A stretch of 64,000 bases of DNA, taken from positions 3,460,001-3,524,000 of the forward strand of contig NZ_CP054861.1 of the NCBI RefSeq assembly GCF_013459645.1, read 5' to 3'. Source of the DNA: Martelella sp. NC20 (GTDB taxonomy: Bacteria > Pseudomonadota > Alphaproteobacteria > Rhizobiales > Rhizobiaceae). Below, piece by piece: positions 1-6,321 of this stretch. Both the position numbers and the translations under genes were made by a program. Each line of letters begins with the position of its first letter. The stretch's first letter is position 1. The notes beneath the pieces were generated by a model. It was given only the letters and a program-made list of their open reading frames with translations. It was not told where the DNA came from and did not search any database.

Positions 1-728
1 TCCAGGTGCTCCATTCGACCAATCGACTTTCGTTCCGTAGCTGGATCGGCAGCACGCAATACCGCTGCAAGGTCGGGGTTGAAACTCAGGGCTCCGGCAA
101 TCGCCGCCTGTTGAGCGGAATTCAGCTTCGCGAGTTTTGCCAGATATGTCCGATCCCGAACATACTCACTGCCCCGAAGCGCTTCGCGAAGGGTTTTATG
201 GATCGATCCATACTTAAATAGGCGATGAGCCGTTCTTTTCGATATCCCAAAAATATCATTTAAGTCATTGAATAAATTTGGAATTTCTTGATTGTTAGCT
301 TCATCTATCAAAGCGCCATTCTGTCGCTTTGATTTTCGATCACCACCGCGTCTGACAGGACCGTTTTCCGCTTCCCATAGCTCGCGAAAAGCCACGACAT
401 ACTCTGCCTCTTCCAACGCGTCGAGCGTAGGCATCGCCAGATTGTCCGATATCGATAGCATAGGCGCGTCCGCCTTGCTGCGCAAGACAGCCTCGATTTC
501 GTCACGGCCGAGGAGTTGCATCGCCCGCAAGCGACGGGCTCCGTAGATGAGGGTGTAAGGCTTCCCGTTTGCTCTGGCGCTGCTAGCATAAACCGCGATG
601 GGGCTTTTCTGCCCTTCGCTCTTGATAAGCTGCGCCAAGCCATGGGCGGCCGCTTCGCTGATCGGCCGAAGGTAGTCTTCTGGCACATGGATTTTGTCGA
701 CAGGGATCGAGAGCCGCCGATCAGTCAT
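1..728 (-). CDS. ParB-like nuclease-domain protein (partial, C-terminus beyond window)
   Basis: Read on the minus strand from the ATG at 726-728; 242 codons are visible and the frame is still open at base 1, so the C-terminus lies outside the window. Residues about 5-90 look like a ParB/Srx N-terminal domain: a start with SIPVDKIHVPEDYLRP, then IYGARRLRAMQLLG, which is the conserved GxRRxxA signature of ParB CTP-binding domains. A basic linker (RRGGDRKSKRQ) and a helix-turn-helix-like stretch (FGISKRTAHRLFKYG) follow. ParB-type proteins bind DNA in plasmid, phage or integrative-element partition or regulation. Here it is coupled by an ATGA overlap to an upstream ribbon-helix-helix gene, and no ParA is visible, so I infer an accessory or mobile-element ParB rather than the chromosomal one. 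Codon use is less GC-rich than the core genes to the right. Confidence 0.75.
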   Translation of the reverse strand, partial: MTDRRLSIPVDKIHVPEDYLRPISEAAAHGLAQLIKSEGQKSPIAVYASSARANGKPYTLIYGARRLRAMQLLGRDEIEAVLRSKADAPMLSISDNLAMPTLDALEEAEYVVAFRELWEAENGPVRRGGDRKSKRQNGALIDEANNQEIPNLFNDLNDIFGISKRTAHRLFKYGSIHKTLREALRGSEYVRDRTYLAKLAKLNSAQQAAIAGALSFNPDLAAVLRAADPATERKSIGRMEHL

Positions 729-877
729 ATATCCAGGTATCCCCTTTCCTTCAGCCAGTCGGTTACGACCTTCTCAAGAAGGGATGACGTCGAACGCGTG
801 TCGTCCTTCGCCGCTTTCTCAAGAGCGGCTTTTGTCTCCGGCGGCAATCTGAAGGAGATCGGCAAGCTTTTTTGCAT
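725..877 (-). CDS. Small ribbon-helix-helix (CopG/Arc-like) DNA-binding protein, 50 aa
   Basis: A short minus-strand gene, ATG at 875-877 and TGA at 725-727, overlapping the ParB-like ATG by ATGA, so the two are probably translationally coupled. The product opens MQKSLPISFRLPPETKAAL, a beta strand followed by the P-x-E-x-K-x-x-L helix pattern typical of MetJ/Arc RHH proteins, then a second amphipathic helix STSSLLEKVVTDWLKERGYL. RHH proteins dimerise and bind operator pairs through the N-terminal strand. The 10-bp inverted repeat at 881-890/921-930 lies immediately upstream of its start, which suggests autoregulation (inference). It may act as partner or repressor of the ParB-like protein. 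No toxin is visible beside it. Confidence 0.7.
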   Translation of the reverse strand: MQKSLPISFRLPPETKAALEKAAKDDTRSTSSLLEKVVTDWLKERGYLDI

Positions 878-880
878 TAT

Positions 881-930
881 TTGTAGTTATCCGTAGTTGA
901 CGCAAATCACTGCGCTACATATAACTACAA
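881..930. promoter_or_regulatory. Perfect 10-bp inverted repeat upstream of the RHH-ParB pair (operator candidate)
   Basis: TTGTAGTTAT at 881-890 is the exact reverse complement of ATAACTACAA at 921-930, with 30 bp between; a third partial copy (CGTAGTTG) sits in the spacer. The repeat starts 3 bp upstream of the RHH gene start and also precedes the rightward gene at 1012, so it could control both directions. Two half-sites about 40 bp apart would place dimers on one helix face. Function is inferred from position. Confidence 0.5.
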
Positions 931-1011
931 ATGCATCAAGCAAGCAAGCGGCCCGACGAGGAAGGTGGAAGCTCCCGCGTCAGGCCTAACCACAGGCAAA
1001 GGAGAGTCCCC

Positions 1012-1215
1012 ATGCCCGCAGCTGCGCAAAGCTATAGCAGCCCGACGCCGGAACGTCAGCAGTCCGGCGAAATCAGTATACCTTCTCACATCGCCGACAG
1101 TTTCGATGATATTCGTTGTATGCTGGAAGCCTTCAATGCCATGAACAACGCTATTCTTTTCACGGGAACGGATCATTCAGGCATCAGCTACGGCGTTCAC
1201 CGGCTTCACGATCTA
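1012..1215 (+). pseudogene. 5' fragment of a 202-aa unknown gene interrupted by an IS element
   Basis: ATG at 1012 follows a strong ribosome-binding site (AAAGGAGA, 7-8 bases upstream). The 68 codons up to CTA at 1213-1215 encode a product beginning MPAAAQSYSSPTPERQQSGE with later IADSFDDIRCMLEAFNAMNN. The reading frame runs into the IS and would stop at 1239. Removing the IS and one copy of the TA duplication joins codon 68 to ATA at 2059 in frame, giving RLHDL-IEDRLEE and a continuous 202-residue protein. I do not recognise the family. The restored frame is direct evidence for a single ancestral gene. An ATG at 931 is also in frame but lacks the good ribosome-binding site. Confidence 0.75.
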
Positions 1216-1982
1216 GGCCGTAGACTCGTAACGCTTTAACCATAGTCGCACAGAGAAGAGCTTGATTGCCGCGAGATAGTTGTCGGCGCGTTTGTCGTAA
1301 CGCGTTGCAATTCCACGCGCTTCTTTGATGCGGTTGAAGAACCGCTCGACGAGGTTTCGATAGCGATAGAGGAACGAACTGAAAGCGAAGGTCTTTTTTC
1401 GGTTTCGCTTCGCCGGGATGTTGGCGAATGCCTTCGCCTGAGTTGCCGTGGCGCGGATGGCGTTGGTGTCATAGCCACGATCTGCCAAAAGCGTCGTTCC
1501 GGCATGAAGTCTGGTGAGCAGATCTTCGGCGTAGCGACAATCAGCATGCTGACCTTCTGAGAGGCGAAGATCAATCGGCAGCCCATCGGCATCGACGAGA
1601 GCGTGGATCTTCGTTGTCAGGCCGCCTCTGGAACGTCCCATGCTTCGATTGGCGCCCCCTTTTTACCGGTGGCGCCATGCTGATGCACGCGAACACAAGA
1701 CGAGTCGATCATCTGAATATCGCCGTCGAAGGCGGAAGAAATCGCCGTGAGAAGGTGATCCCAGACACCAGCCCGCCGCCAGCGGACAAAGCGATTATAA
1801 CAGGTGGTGTGAGGGCCATAGCGTTCCGGAACATCGGCCCATGGGCTGCCGGTACGAAAGCGCCAGAGTATGCCGTTGATCACACGGCGGTCATCGACCC
1901 GCGGTACGCCGCGGCTGTTATTGGGCAGAAGCGGCTCGATCACCGCCCACTCGAAATCCGTCAGGTCAAAACGTCGGCGCAT
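1213..1982 (-). CDS. IS5-family DDE transposase, two overlapping frames joined by predicted -1 frameshift
   Basis: Frame A starts at ATG 1980-1982 behind a strong AAGGAGA site and begins MRRRFDLTDFEWAVIEPLLP, the DUF4096 N-terminal domain; it ends at 1617. Frame B (to 1213) holds the catalytic part. The first catalytic Asp is in MIDSSCVRVHQHG (frame A), the second in LLADRGYDTNAIRA, and Glu is probably that of RIKEARGIATRYDK (frame B). At 1655-1664 the coding strand reads AAAAAGGGGG; a -1 slip there gives GKKGGANRSMGRSRGG, the usual transposase continuity. The frame B stop codon is made from the duplicated TA plus one flanking base, so the C-terminus depends on the insertion site. Confidence 0.85.
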
Positions 1983-2056
1983 CAATGGTCTCCTTTCCAG
2001 AAACCATTGAATCAAGTCATCGCACCCATGTGAACCCCATTTATGGGTTTACGGCC
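1216..2056 (-). mobile_element. IS5-family (IS427-group-like) insertion sequence, 841 bp, with TA target duplication
   Basis: The ends are imperfect inverted repeats: the left end reads GGCCGTAGACTCGTAA from 1216, and the right end read inward from 2056 on the minus strand is GGCCGTAAACCCATAA (13 of 16 identical). Both are flanked by TA (1214-1215 and 2057-2058), a 2-bp target duplication as expected for this group. The element encodes one DDE transposase split over two frames (see the transposase entry). It is inserted in the 202-aa unknown gene, whose frame is exactly restored when the element and one TA are removed. The intact ends and transposase suggest a fairly recent, possibly active insertion. 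Group assignment rests on gene layout and recalled family features, not a database match. Confidence 0.88.
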
Positions 2057-2058
2057 TA

Positions 2059-2463
2059 ATAGAGGACCGGTTGGAAGAGACGGTTAAAGATGTACACACA
2101 TTCGCAAAGAAATTGGAACTAAGCGCAGATTCCAGAGCGGACCAAGGGCACCCCGACAAAACCGGCTTTCTTCTGATGATGCGGTTGATCACACTCACTG
2201 CTTCGGTTTGGCGAGAGACCGGCCGTGAATTTGATGAAAGTGATCCCGCCTGCACACTTGCCGTCACCGACATTGCAAGCGCTATTTGCAGCAGGATCAT
2301 GTCCAGGTTAGAAGATAAGAGTGATTTGCTAGAGGCTGGAGCCCTTTTGCCTTGGGCTGAAGGGCAAATTCGCGAGGCAGTCGCTCAGAGTGCCGAAGAG
2401 CCCAATTCCCTTGATAGCATCACTCGCCGTCTTACGTCGAAGGAAGTGGTTCGTAAGGCTTAG
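2059..2463 (+). pseudogene. 3' fragment of the IS-interrupted unknown gene
   Basis: 134 codons continuing the frame of the 1012-1215 fragment when the IS and one TA are removed; it starts IEDRLEETVKDVHTFAKKLE and ends with TAG... region at KEVVRKA before the stop at 2461-2463. The content is mostly helical: hydrophobic stretches such as GFLLMMRLITLTASVW and several acidic helices (ADQGHPDKTG, EGQIREAVAQSAEEP). No catalytic motif or membrane anchor is evident. A TTG at 2071 could restart translation but has no convincing ribosome-binding site. The function of the intact protein is unknown; its placement beside a ParB/RHH pair suggests it belonged to the same accessory block (inference). Confidence 0.65.
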
Positions 2464-2608
2464 GTACGCAAACAAACAAGAAGCAGGGGGACGCGGGACA
2501 ATTTCGCGTTCCTTTATTGTCAAAACTGGGCGTTCATTTTTGGAGTTATCAGCCGAGCAAAATTACGTCACCGTATGAGAACAATGAAAGCTAACGGTGA
2601 CCGACCTC

Positions 2609-2818
2609 ATGACAAAGCCAGCTCCAATCAATCTCTCCAACGCCCACAGTAACGTCACGCCTGTTTGGTTATTGACCTACTGGCGAGTACTGCGTGGTCC
2701 GGCGAATGGCAATTACGCTTTAGCCTGGACAGCGTTAAGTGATCACCTGCCACCGAACACAACGATGCCAACAATAGAAGAGGCTGCTTCAATTCTCGCC
2801 CAACACCACCTGGTTTGA
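2609..2818 (+). CDS. Small hypothetical protein, 69 aa
   Basis: A short open frame (ATG 2609; an in-frame GTG at 2597 is an alternative) encoding MTKPAPINLSNAHSNVTPVW... and ending ASILAQHHLV. I recognise no domain. It is convergent with the three-gene cassette whose last gene ends at 2830, and lies after the IS-split gene. No clear ribosome-binding site; coding status is uncertain. The 133 bp between 2464 and 2596 hold nothing I can identify. Confidence 0.35.
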   Translation: MTKPAPINLSNAHSNVTPVWLLTYWRVLRGPANGNYALAWTALSDHLPPNTTMPTIEEAASILAQHHLV

Positions 2819-2829
2819 TTTGACAGCAG

Positions 2830-3519
2830 CTACCGTGCCCTCCGACGCGGCGTTTGTAGCTGGTAAAGGCTTTCGCGAAGCGCATCAAGCCATTGGTCAT
2901 CATACCCCGAAGACAATACGACACTCGAATTTCGCTGAAAGGAAATCGCTCCTCTAGCAGAGCTAAATCTTAACTGTACTTTCTCCAACGAATATGATGC
3001 CGGGGCAACAAATTTGATCGCTGCATCAGCAACTTCGCCGCTACCTTTGACCAGGACTTGACCAACAACACCATCAGCTACCGCGATAGACCCAATTTGT
3101 ATTCTTTCGATCACACCGAACAGGCCCACAAGGTTTCGGAAGCCATTTGCCCATGCCAACGGATCGATGTAGGCCTCTTCTATCGAAAACCGTTGATCCA
3201 ATGCTTCCGCAAGCCGACCGATCAGTCGAGAGTTGCCCCTCTTGGGGTCGTGCATTTCTAAACTATTAGTTTCTGGTGTGATCCGGAATTTAGTGCGTAG
3301 GTATTCAACTATCTCATATGATTCTTGATTTCCGAAAGGATCGACTGCCTCATGTGTTATCTGCTGCCTTTGAATAAGGCAGGCCTCAACATAATTGGAG
3401 CGTAGCTGTTCAACTACAAACCCATCAGGTGCACCACTTTCGTAAGGCCTCTTCCTGAGGAGTGTGGCAATCGCGCCAGCATCAAGTTCCGTATGTAAGC
3501 CATACCAGCGAATCCGCAT
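2830..3519 (-). CDS. Unknown protein, third gene of a leftward three-gene cassette (229 aa)
   Basis: Starts at the ATG of a TAATG junction with the preceding gene (1-base overlap), so it is translationally coupled to it. The product starts MRIRWYGLHTELDAGAIATL and appears soluble alpha/beta, without signal peptide or membrane segment. It has a stretch of hydrophobic beta strands (IQIGSIAVADGVVGQVLVKG) and a C-terminal helix ending in a basic tail (QTPRRRAR). I do not recognise the family. The tight coupling with a PD-(D/E)XK-like protein and a highly charged protein suggests a component of a multi-protein complex, possibly the sensor or effector partner (inference). Base composition is clearly more AT-rich than the core genes in the window. 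Confidence 0.7.
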   Translation of the reverse strand: MRIRWYGLHTELDAGAIATLLRKRPYESGAPDGFVVEQLRSNYVEACLIQRQQITHEAVDPFGNQESYEIVEYLRTKFRITPETNSLEMHDPKRGNSRLIGRLAEALDQRFSIEEAYIDPLAWANGFRNLVGLFGVIERIQIGSIAVADGVVGQVLVKGSGEVADAAIKFVAPASYSLEKVQLRFSSARGAISFQRNSSVVLSSGYDDQWLDALRESLYQLQTPRRRAR

Positions 3520-4643
3520 TAGCCATTACCTTTCGAGGGAGACCGCTCCCTACGTATCTCCGCGAGCACATTTTTTGCTGTTGTCTCAAGCCGAGAAAAA
3601 AGGGCCTTTCGAGTGGCGTCGTCAGGCAATTTGAAATTCTGCGGGTGGGTGCCAGTTCTGACTGAAACCCTTGAGTGCCTCGCCCTATATTGGAAGCCAG
3701 TGCCTTGCTGAGCACCTTCAAATAGAGCTTCGAACTCAACTTTGTCGAAAGGATGCTCAGTTTGGGTAGCCGTCCACTTGATGGCCGTAATGAAAAAGCC
3801 ATCTTCCTCCATCTGCCTATATTGTTTAGATACCAACAAATCGCTACCAGTGAGCGCTACGTTCTCAACGAGGTGGGCTAAAGCTTTCTCAACCTCTTCT
3901 TTCTCGACACTTTCCTCTTCTTCGTTCTCGTCTACATCGATATCTTCTGAATCAAGCATTTTGGAAGAAACCTTAAGCCTTGTGACCGTATCTACTTTAT
4001 AACCGGCCATGTTTCCAACGATCTTGACAAAAAAACGAGTTCTCTCTCTGGGGGTGAGGTCTTCTACCGATATGTGCTCTTGAGGAATCGCCGTTTTCTT
4101 TTTTCTTTCAAGCTTCTCAATCAAACTTTCTACAAGCTCCCGCCCTTTGTCACTTCCTGGGAACCGTATTACAACTCCGTCATCGCCGATTTTGAAGTCT
4201 AGTGTAGCCACCTTGTCTTGTCTTTGCGCAAGGGTGGTTCGGGAAAGGTCAAACTCACTGTAGGCGACGGAGGCGACTATCGCATCCTTCCTTTTCAGAG
4301 GTATCTTGACCTCTTCGCTTTCCCCCTCGGTGTTAGCGTATTCCTGAATGACGTCTTGGATCTCCGATGGCGAGAGCTGCATTTTGACAGTGATTGAGCT
4401 CGTGCGTTCCCGCCGCGTGCCTGGCTCGGCGTCTTTTACCAAGTCAATAACGTCTTCCAGATCATGAATGGTTGTCGAAATATAGTTGGCCAGATCAGCG
4501 CGACTCGTGTCTGGGCCGAAGAAGACGCCACGTTCTCGTGAAAGCTGATGAAGGACACGATACGTGATCCTTTTCTTCGACGAAAACATTAAATCGTAAA
4601 GCTCTTTGTCGCTTGCAAAGAGTCGCAGATGCTTACCCTGCAT
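3519..4643 (-). CDS. Unknown charged protein, second gene of the three-gene cassette (374 aa)
   Basis: Overlaps the upstream gene by 11 bases and abuts the downstream one. The N-terminus (SSKKRITYRVLHQLSRERG, then FFGPDTSRADLANYIS) reads like a small helical or winged domain. A central alpha/beta region is followed by a strongly acidic linker around residues 236-258 (DIDVDENEEEESVEKEEVEK), then a C-terminal beta-rich domain with YRARHSRVSVRTGTH. No nucleotide-binding P-loop, signal peptide or membrane helix is visible. A sampled 60-base line (4081-4140) is about 38% GC against roughly 60% in core genes, a sign of horizontal transfer. Function unknown; probably the partner subunit of the nuclease-like first gene (inference). 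Confidence 0.75.
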   Translation of the reverse strand: MQGKHLRLFASDKELYDLMFSSKKRITYRVLHQLSRERGVFFGPDTSRADLANYISTTIHDLEDVIDLVKDAEPGTRRERTSSITVKMQLSPSEIQDVIQEYANTEGESEEVKIPLKRKDAIVASVAYSEFDLSRTTLAQRQDKVATLDFKIGDDGVVIRFPGSDKGRELVESLIEKLERKKKTAIPQEHISVEDLTPRERTRFFVKIVGNMAGYKVDTVTRLKVSSKMLDSEDIDVDENEEEESVEKEEVEKALAHLVENVALTGSDLLVSKQYRQMEEDGFFITAIKWTATQTEHPFDKVEFEALFEGAQQGTGFQYRARHSRVSVRTGTHPQNFKLPDDATRKALFSRLETTAKNVLAEIRRERSPSKGNG

Positions 4644-5631
4644 AATTCATTCCCATTTCCACCGTAGAATAAGAGGTCAAAATTTCTGGGACGTGTGAAA
4701 TTTTTATTTTCGAGAGCCGCTTTGCAAGATCGGTATGGTGGTTCTCACCGGGAATAAAAGCAAGGTATTCCTGAATCGCTTTCTGAAGATTTTGTCGTGC
4801 TTCACCGTCATCCGGCTGAACTTTAATGTCAATTCTCGTCTTGTTTGCGATCAACTCATGTTGCCGCATATAATCAAGCAAGTACATTAAACCTTCCAAG
4901 GTTGTTTTGCGGCGGTGAAAAATCACGAAACCCTGACGTGCTCCGTCTTCGTTAAAATACTCCATAATGATCCAGGGCGACTTCAACATTTCCATTGTTG
5001 CAGCACGGGCATGCTCGCTTCGTACAACTGCATTTCGGACGAGCTGAGGATAAAAAAAAGCACAGTACTGCCTCGCCGGCAGGCGTTTGTCGTCATCGTC
5101 GTCGCCCCGCATTTGCTGTATCTCGCGAGCAACTCTTTGCAGCCAATTGATCTCCTCTGGTCCGAGAACATAGAGGCGTAACTTTTGCCGCAGTCTAATA
5201 TCCTCAGCCCGAATGTCCGAGATCAAACTATCGAATGGCTTATGAAAGTCCCTGTCATGATTATAGACAAAAAGGAGCCCCGAAACCTCGAACGAGGTAC
5301 TCGGATGTGCGTAACGGTTCTGCCAAGTTTCGCTAATATCGGCGCAGGAAACCTGCTCAGCAAGGCTGAACAGCGCGCTCTTTATAGATGCACTTTTGAT
5401 GCTGTCCTTGCTATAGCTTTTCAGATCGCACTGAATATACCGCCGAACATTTGAATATGGCTCATCATAGTAAAAGACAACATCTGTTGGATGGGATTTC
5501 GTCCCGTGAATTTCTTGTTGTTCGCAAGGCCAATTTTCATTCATCGGGCCAGTTGTCTGCCACAAAAACTCTGCAAAAATCTTGCTTGCAAGATCTTCCG
5601 CCATTTGCGCCCGGTTTACTGTTTCCGCCAT
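4633..5631 (-). CDS. PD-(D/E)XK-like nuclease-domain protein, first gene of the three-gene cassette (332 aa)
   Basis: The N-terminal 80 residues show a plausible PD-(D/E)XK core: a helix with Glu at 20-21 (KIFAEFLWQ), then PTDVVFYY with Asp50, a turn, and YIQCDLKSYSK giving D69-x-K71, followed by helices. This spacing (E...D...D-x-K) matches restriction-like phosphodiesterases. The remaining 250 residues are unfamiliar, with an aspartate run near residues 175-180 (RGDDDDDKR) and a C-terminal helical part. It begins the leftward operon and is AT-rich. The family is not one I can name with confidence; two-gene nuclease defence loci with PD-(D/E)XK subunits (for example some GAPS-type systems) are a possible relation that needs a profile search. 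DNA cleavage is inferred only from the motif. Confidence 0.7.
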   Translation of the reverse strand: MAETVNRAQMAEDLASKIFAEFLWQTTGPMNENWPCEQQEIHGTKSHPTDVVFYYDEPYSNVRRYIQCDLKSYSKDSIKSASIKSALFSLAEQVSCADISETWQNRYAHPSTSFEVSGLLFVYNHDRDFHKPFDSLISDIRAEDIRLRQKLRLYVLGPEEINWLQRVAREIQQMRGDDDDDKRLPARQYCAFFYPQLVRNAVVRSEHARAATMEMLKSPWIIMEYFNEDGARQGFVIFHRRKTTLEGLMYLLDYMRQHELIANKTRIDIKVQPDDGEARQNLQKAIQEYLAFIPGENHHTDLAKRLSKIKISHVPEILTSYSTVEMGMNYAG

Positions 5632-6321
5632 TGCTAATACCCCGAATCACGACTCATGGACCTCAGATAGGATATTAAACAATGTATGTTATTAAGAGTA
5701 CCCAATGCAATTCTAGCACCCCTGACCTGAGACCGAAAATTAATCCCACGCGACGGACACTTGCAGGTTCGAAAACCTGAAATTTTCGGCAATCGCTTTG
5801 ATTTCTTTGATATTTTTTTAAACATGCAAGCGTCTTGCATGTTCGGTTTGGATTTTTGCCCGACCTGGCCGCCGGAAGCCGGCTGGGCGGATATTTTTTG
5901 AAGCCCTTTGAAGGGCATTTGAAGCCGGTCCGTGAAAACGCCCCTGCAGCCCCTGAAGCCTTATATCGCAGGCGCTCGGCGGGGGACGGGCCGGTTCAGT
6001 TCCATAAGCAAGCTTATGGTGCGCGTGACGGACGCTTCTGCTTTCACGCCTTTTGAAAAGGGTTGACTGGGGCCGGGCCATGATCGCGCTGACGGTGGCA
6101 GTCTCAAAACCTCAGCTGTCAAAGGCGATGCCCGCCGCTGCCGACCGGAATACTTGCAGATCGCTTGAGAAACAAGGCATTCGCACGGCTTCCCGCCTGT
6201 TTTCGCCTTTTCCCGAATATTGCAGTCTCATCTGTCAAACAACATTCAGCCAGGCGAAGCATCATTGCTCGGCCGATCGGCGTGTCGCGCGGATCGGACA
6301 CGAAGCATCCGAACTCGTCGC
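5632..6321. other. 690-bp intergenic region without recognisable gene; contains two hairpins
   Basis: No frame here has convincing codon use or similarity. It contains a 6-bp stem with a CGAA loop at 5764-5779 and a perfect 10-bp inverted repeat at 5821-5843. It marks the boundary between the AT-rich accessory block on the left and the GC-rich core on the right, so a recombination or attachment site could lie here, but no direct repeat was seen. The promoter of the three-gene cassette must lie near 5635-5760. Confidence 0.5.
5821..5843. repeat. Perfect 10-bp inverted repeat with 3-bp loop
   Basis: AACATGCAAG at 5821-5830 and CTTGCATGTT at 5834-5843 are exact reverse complements around CGT. 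No T-run follows on either strand, so it is not a typical intrinsic terminator; an operator or structured RNA near the cassette promoter is possible. It lies about 190 bp upstream of the nuclease-like gene start. Confidence 0.5.

Noticed and set aside
2390..2578. 62-codon plus-strand frame overlapping the 3' end of the IS-split gene
   Set aside because: It overlaps the better-supported frame and has no start signal.
5764..5779. Sequence GGTTCGAAAACC resembling a tRNA T-arm
   Set aside because: The loop lacks the base pattern of a tRNA (no C61 partner) and no acceptor or anticodon stem could be built around it.
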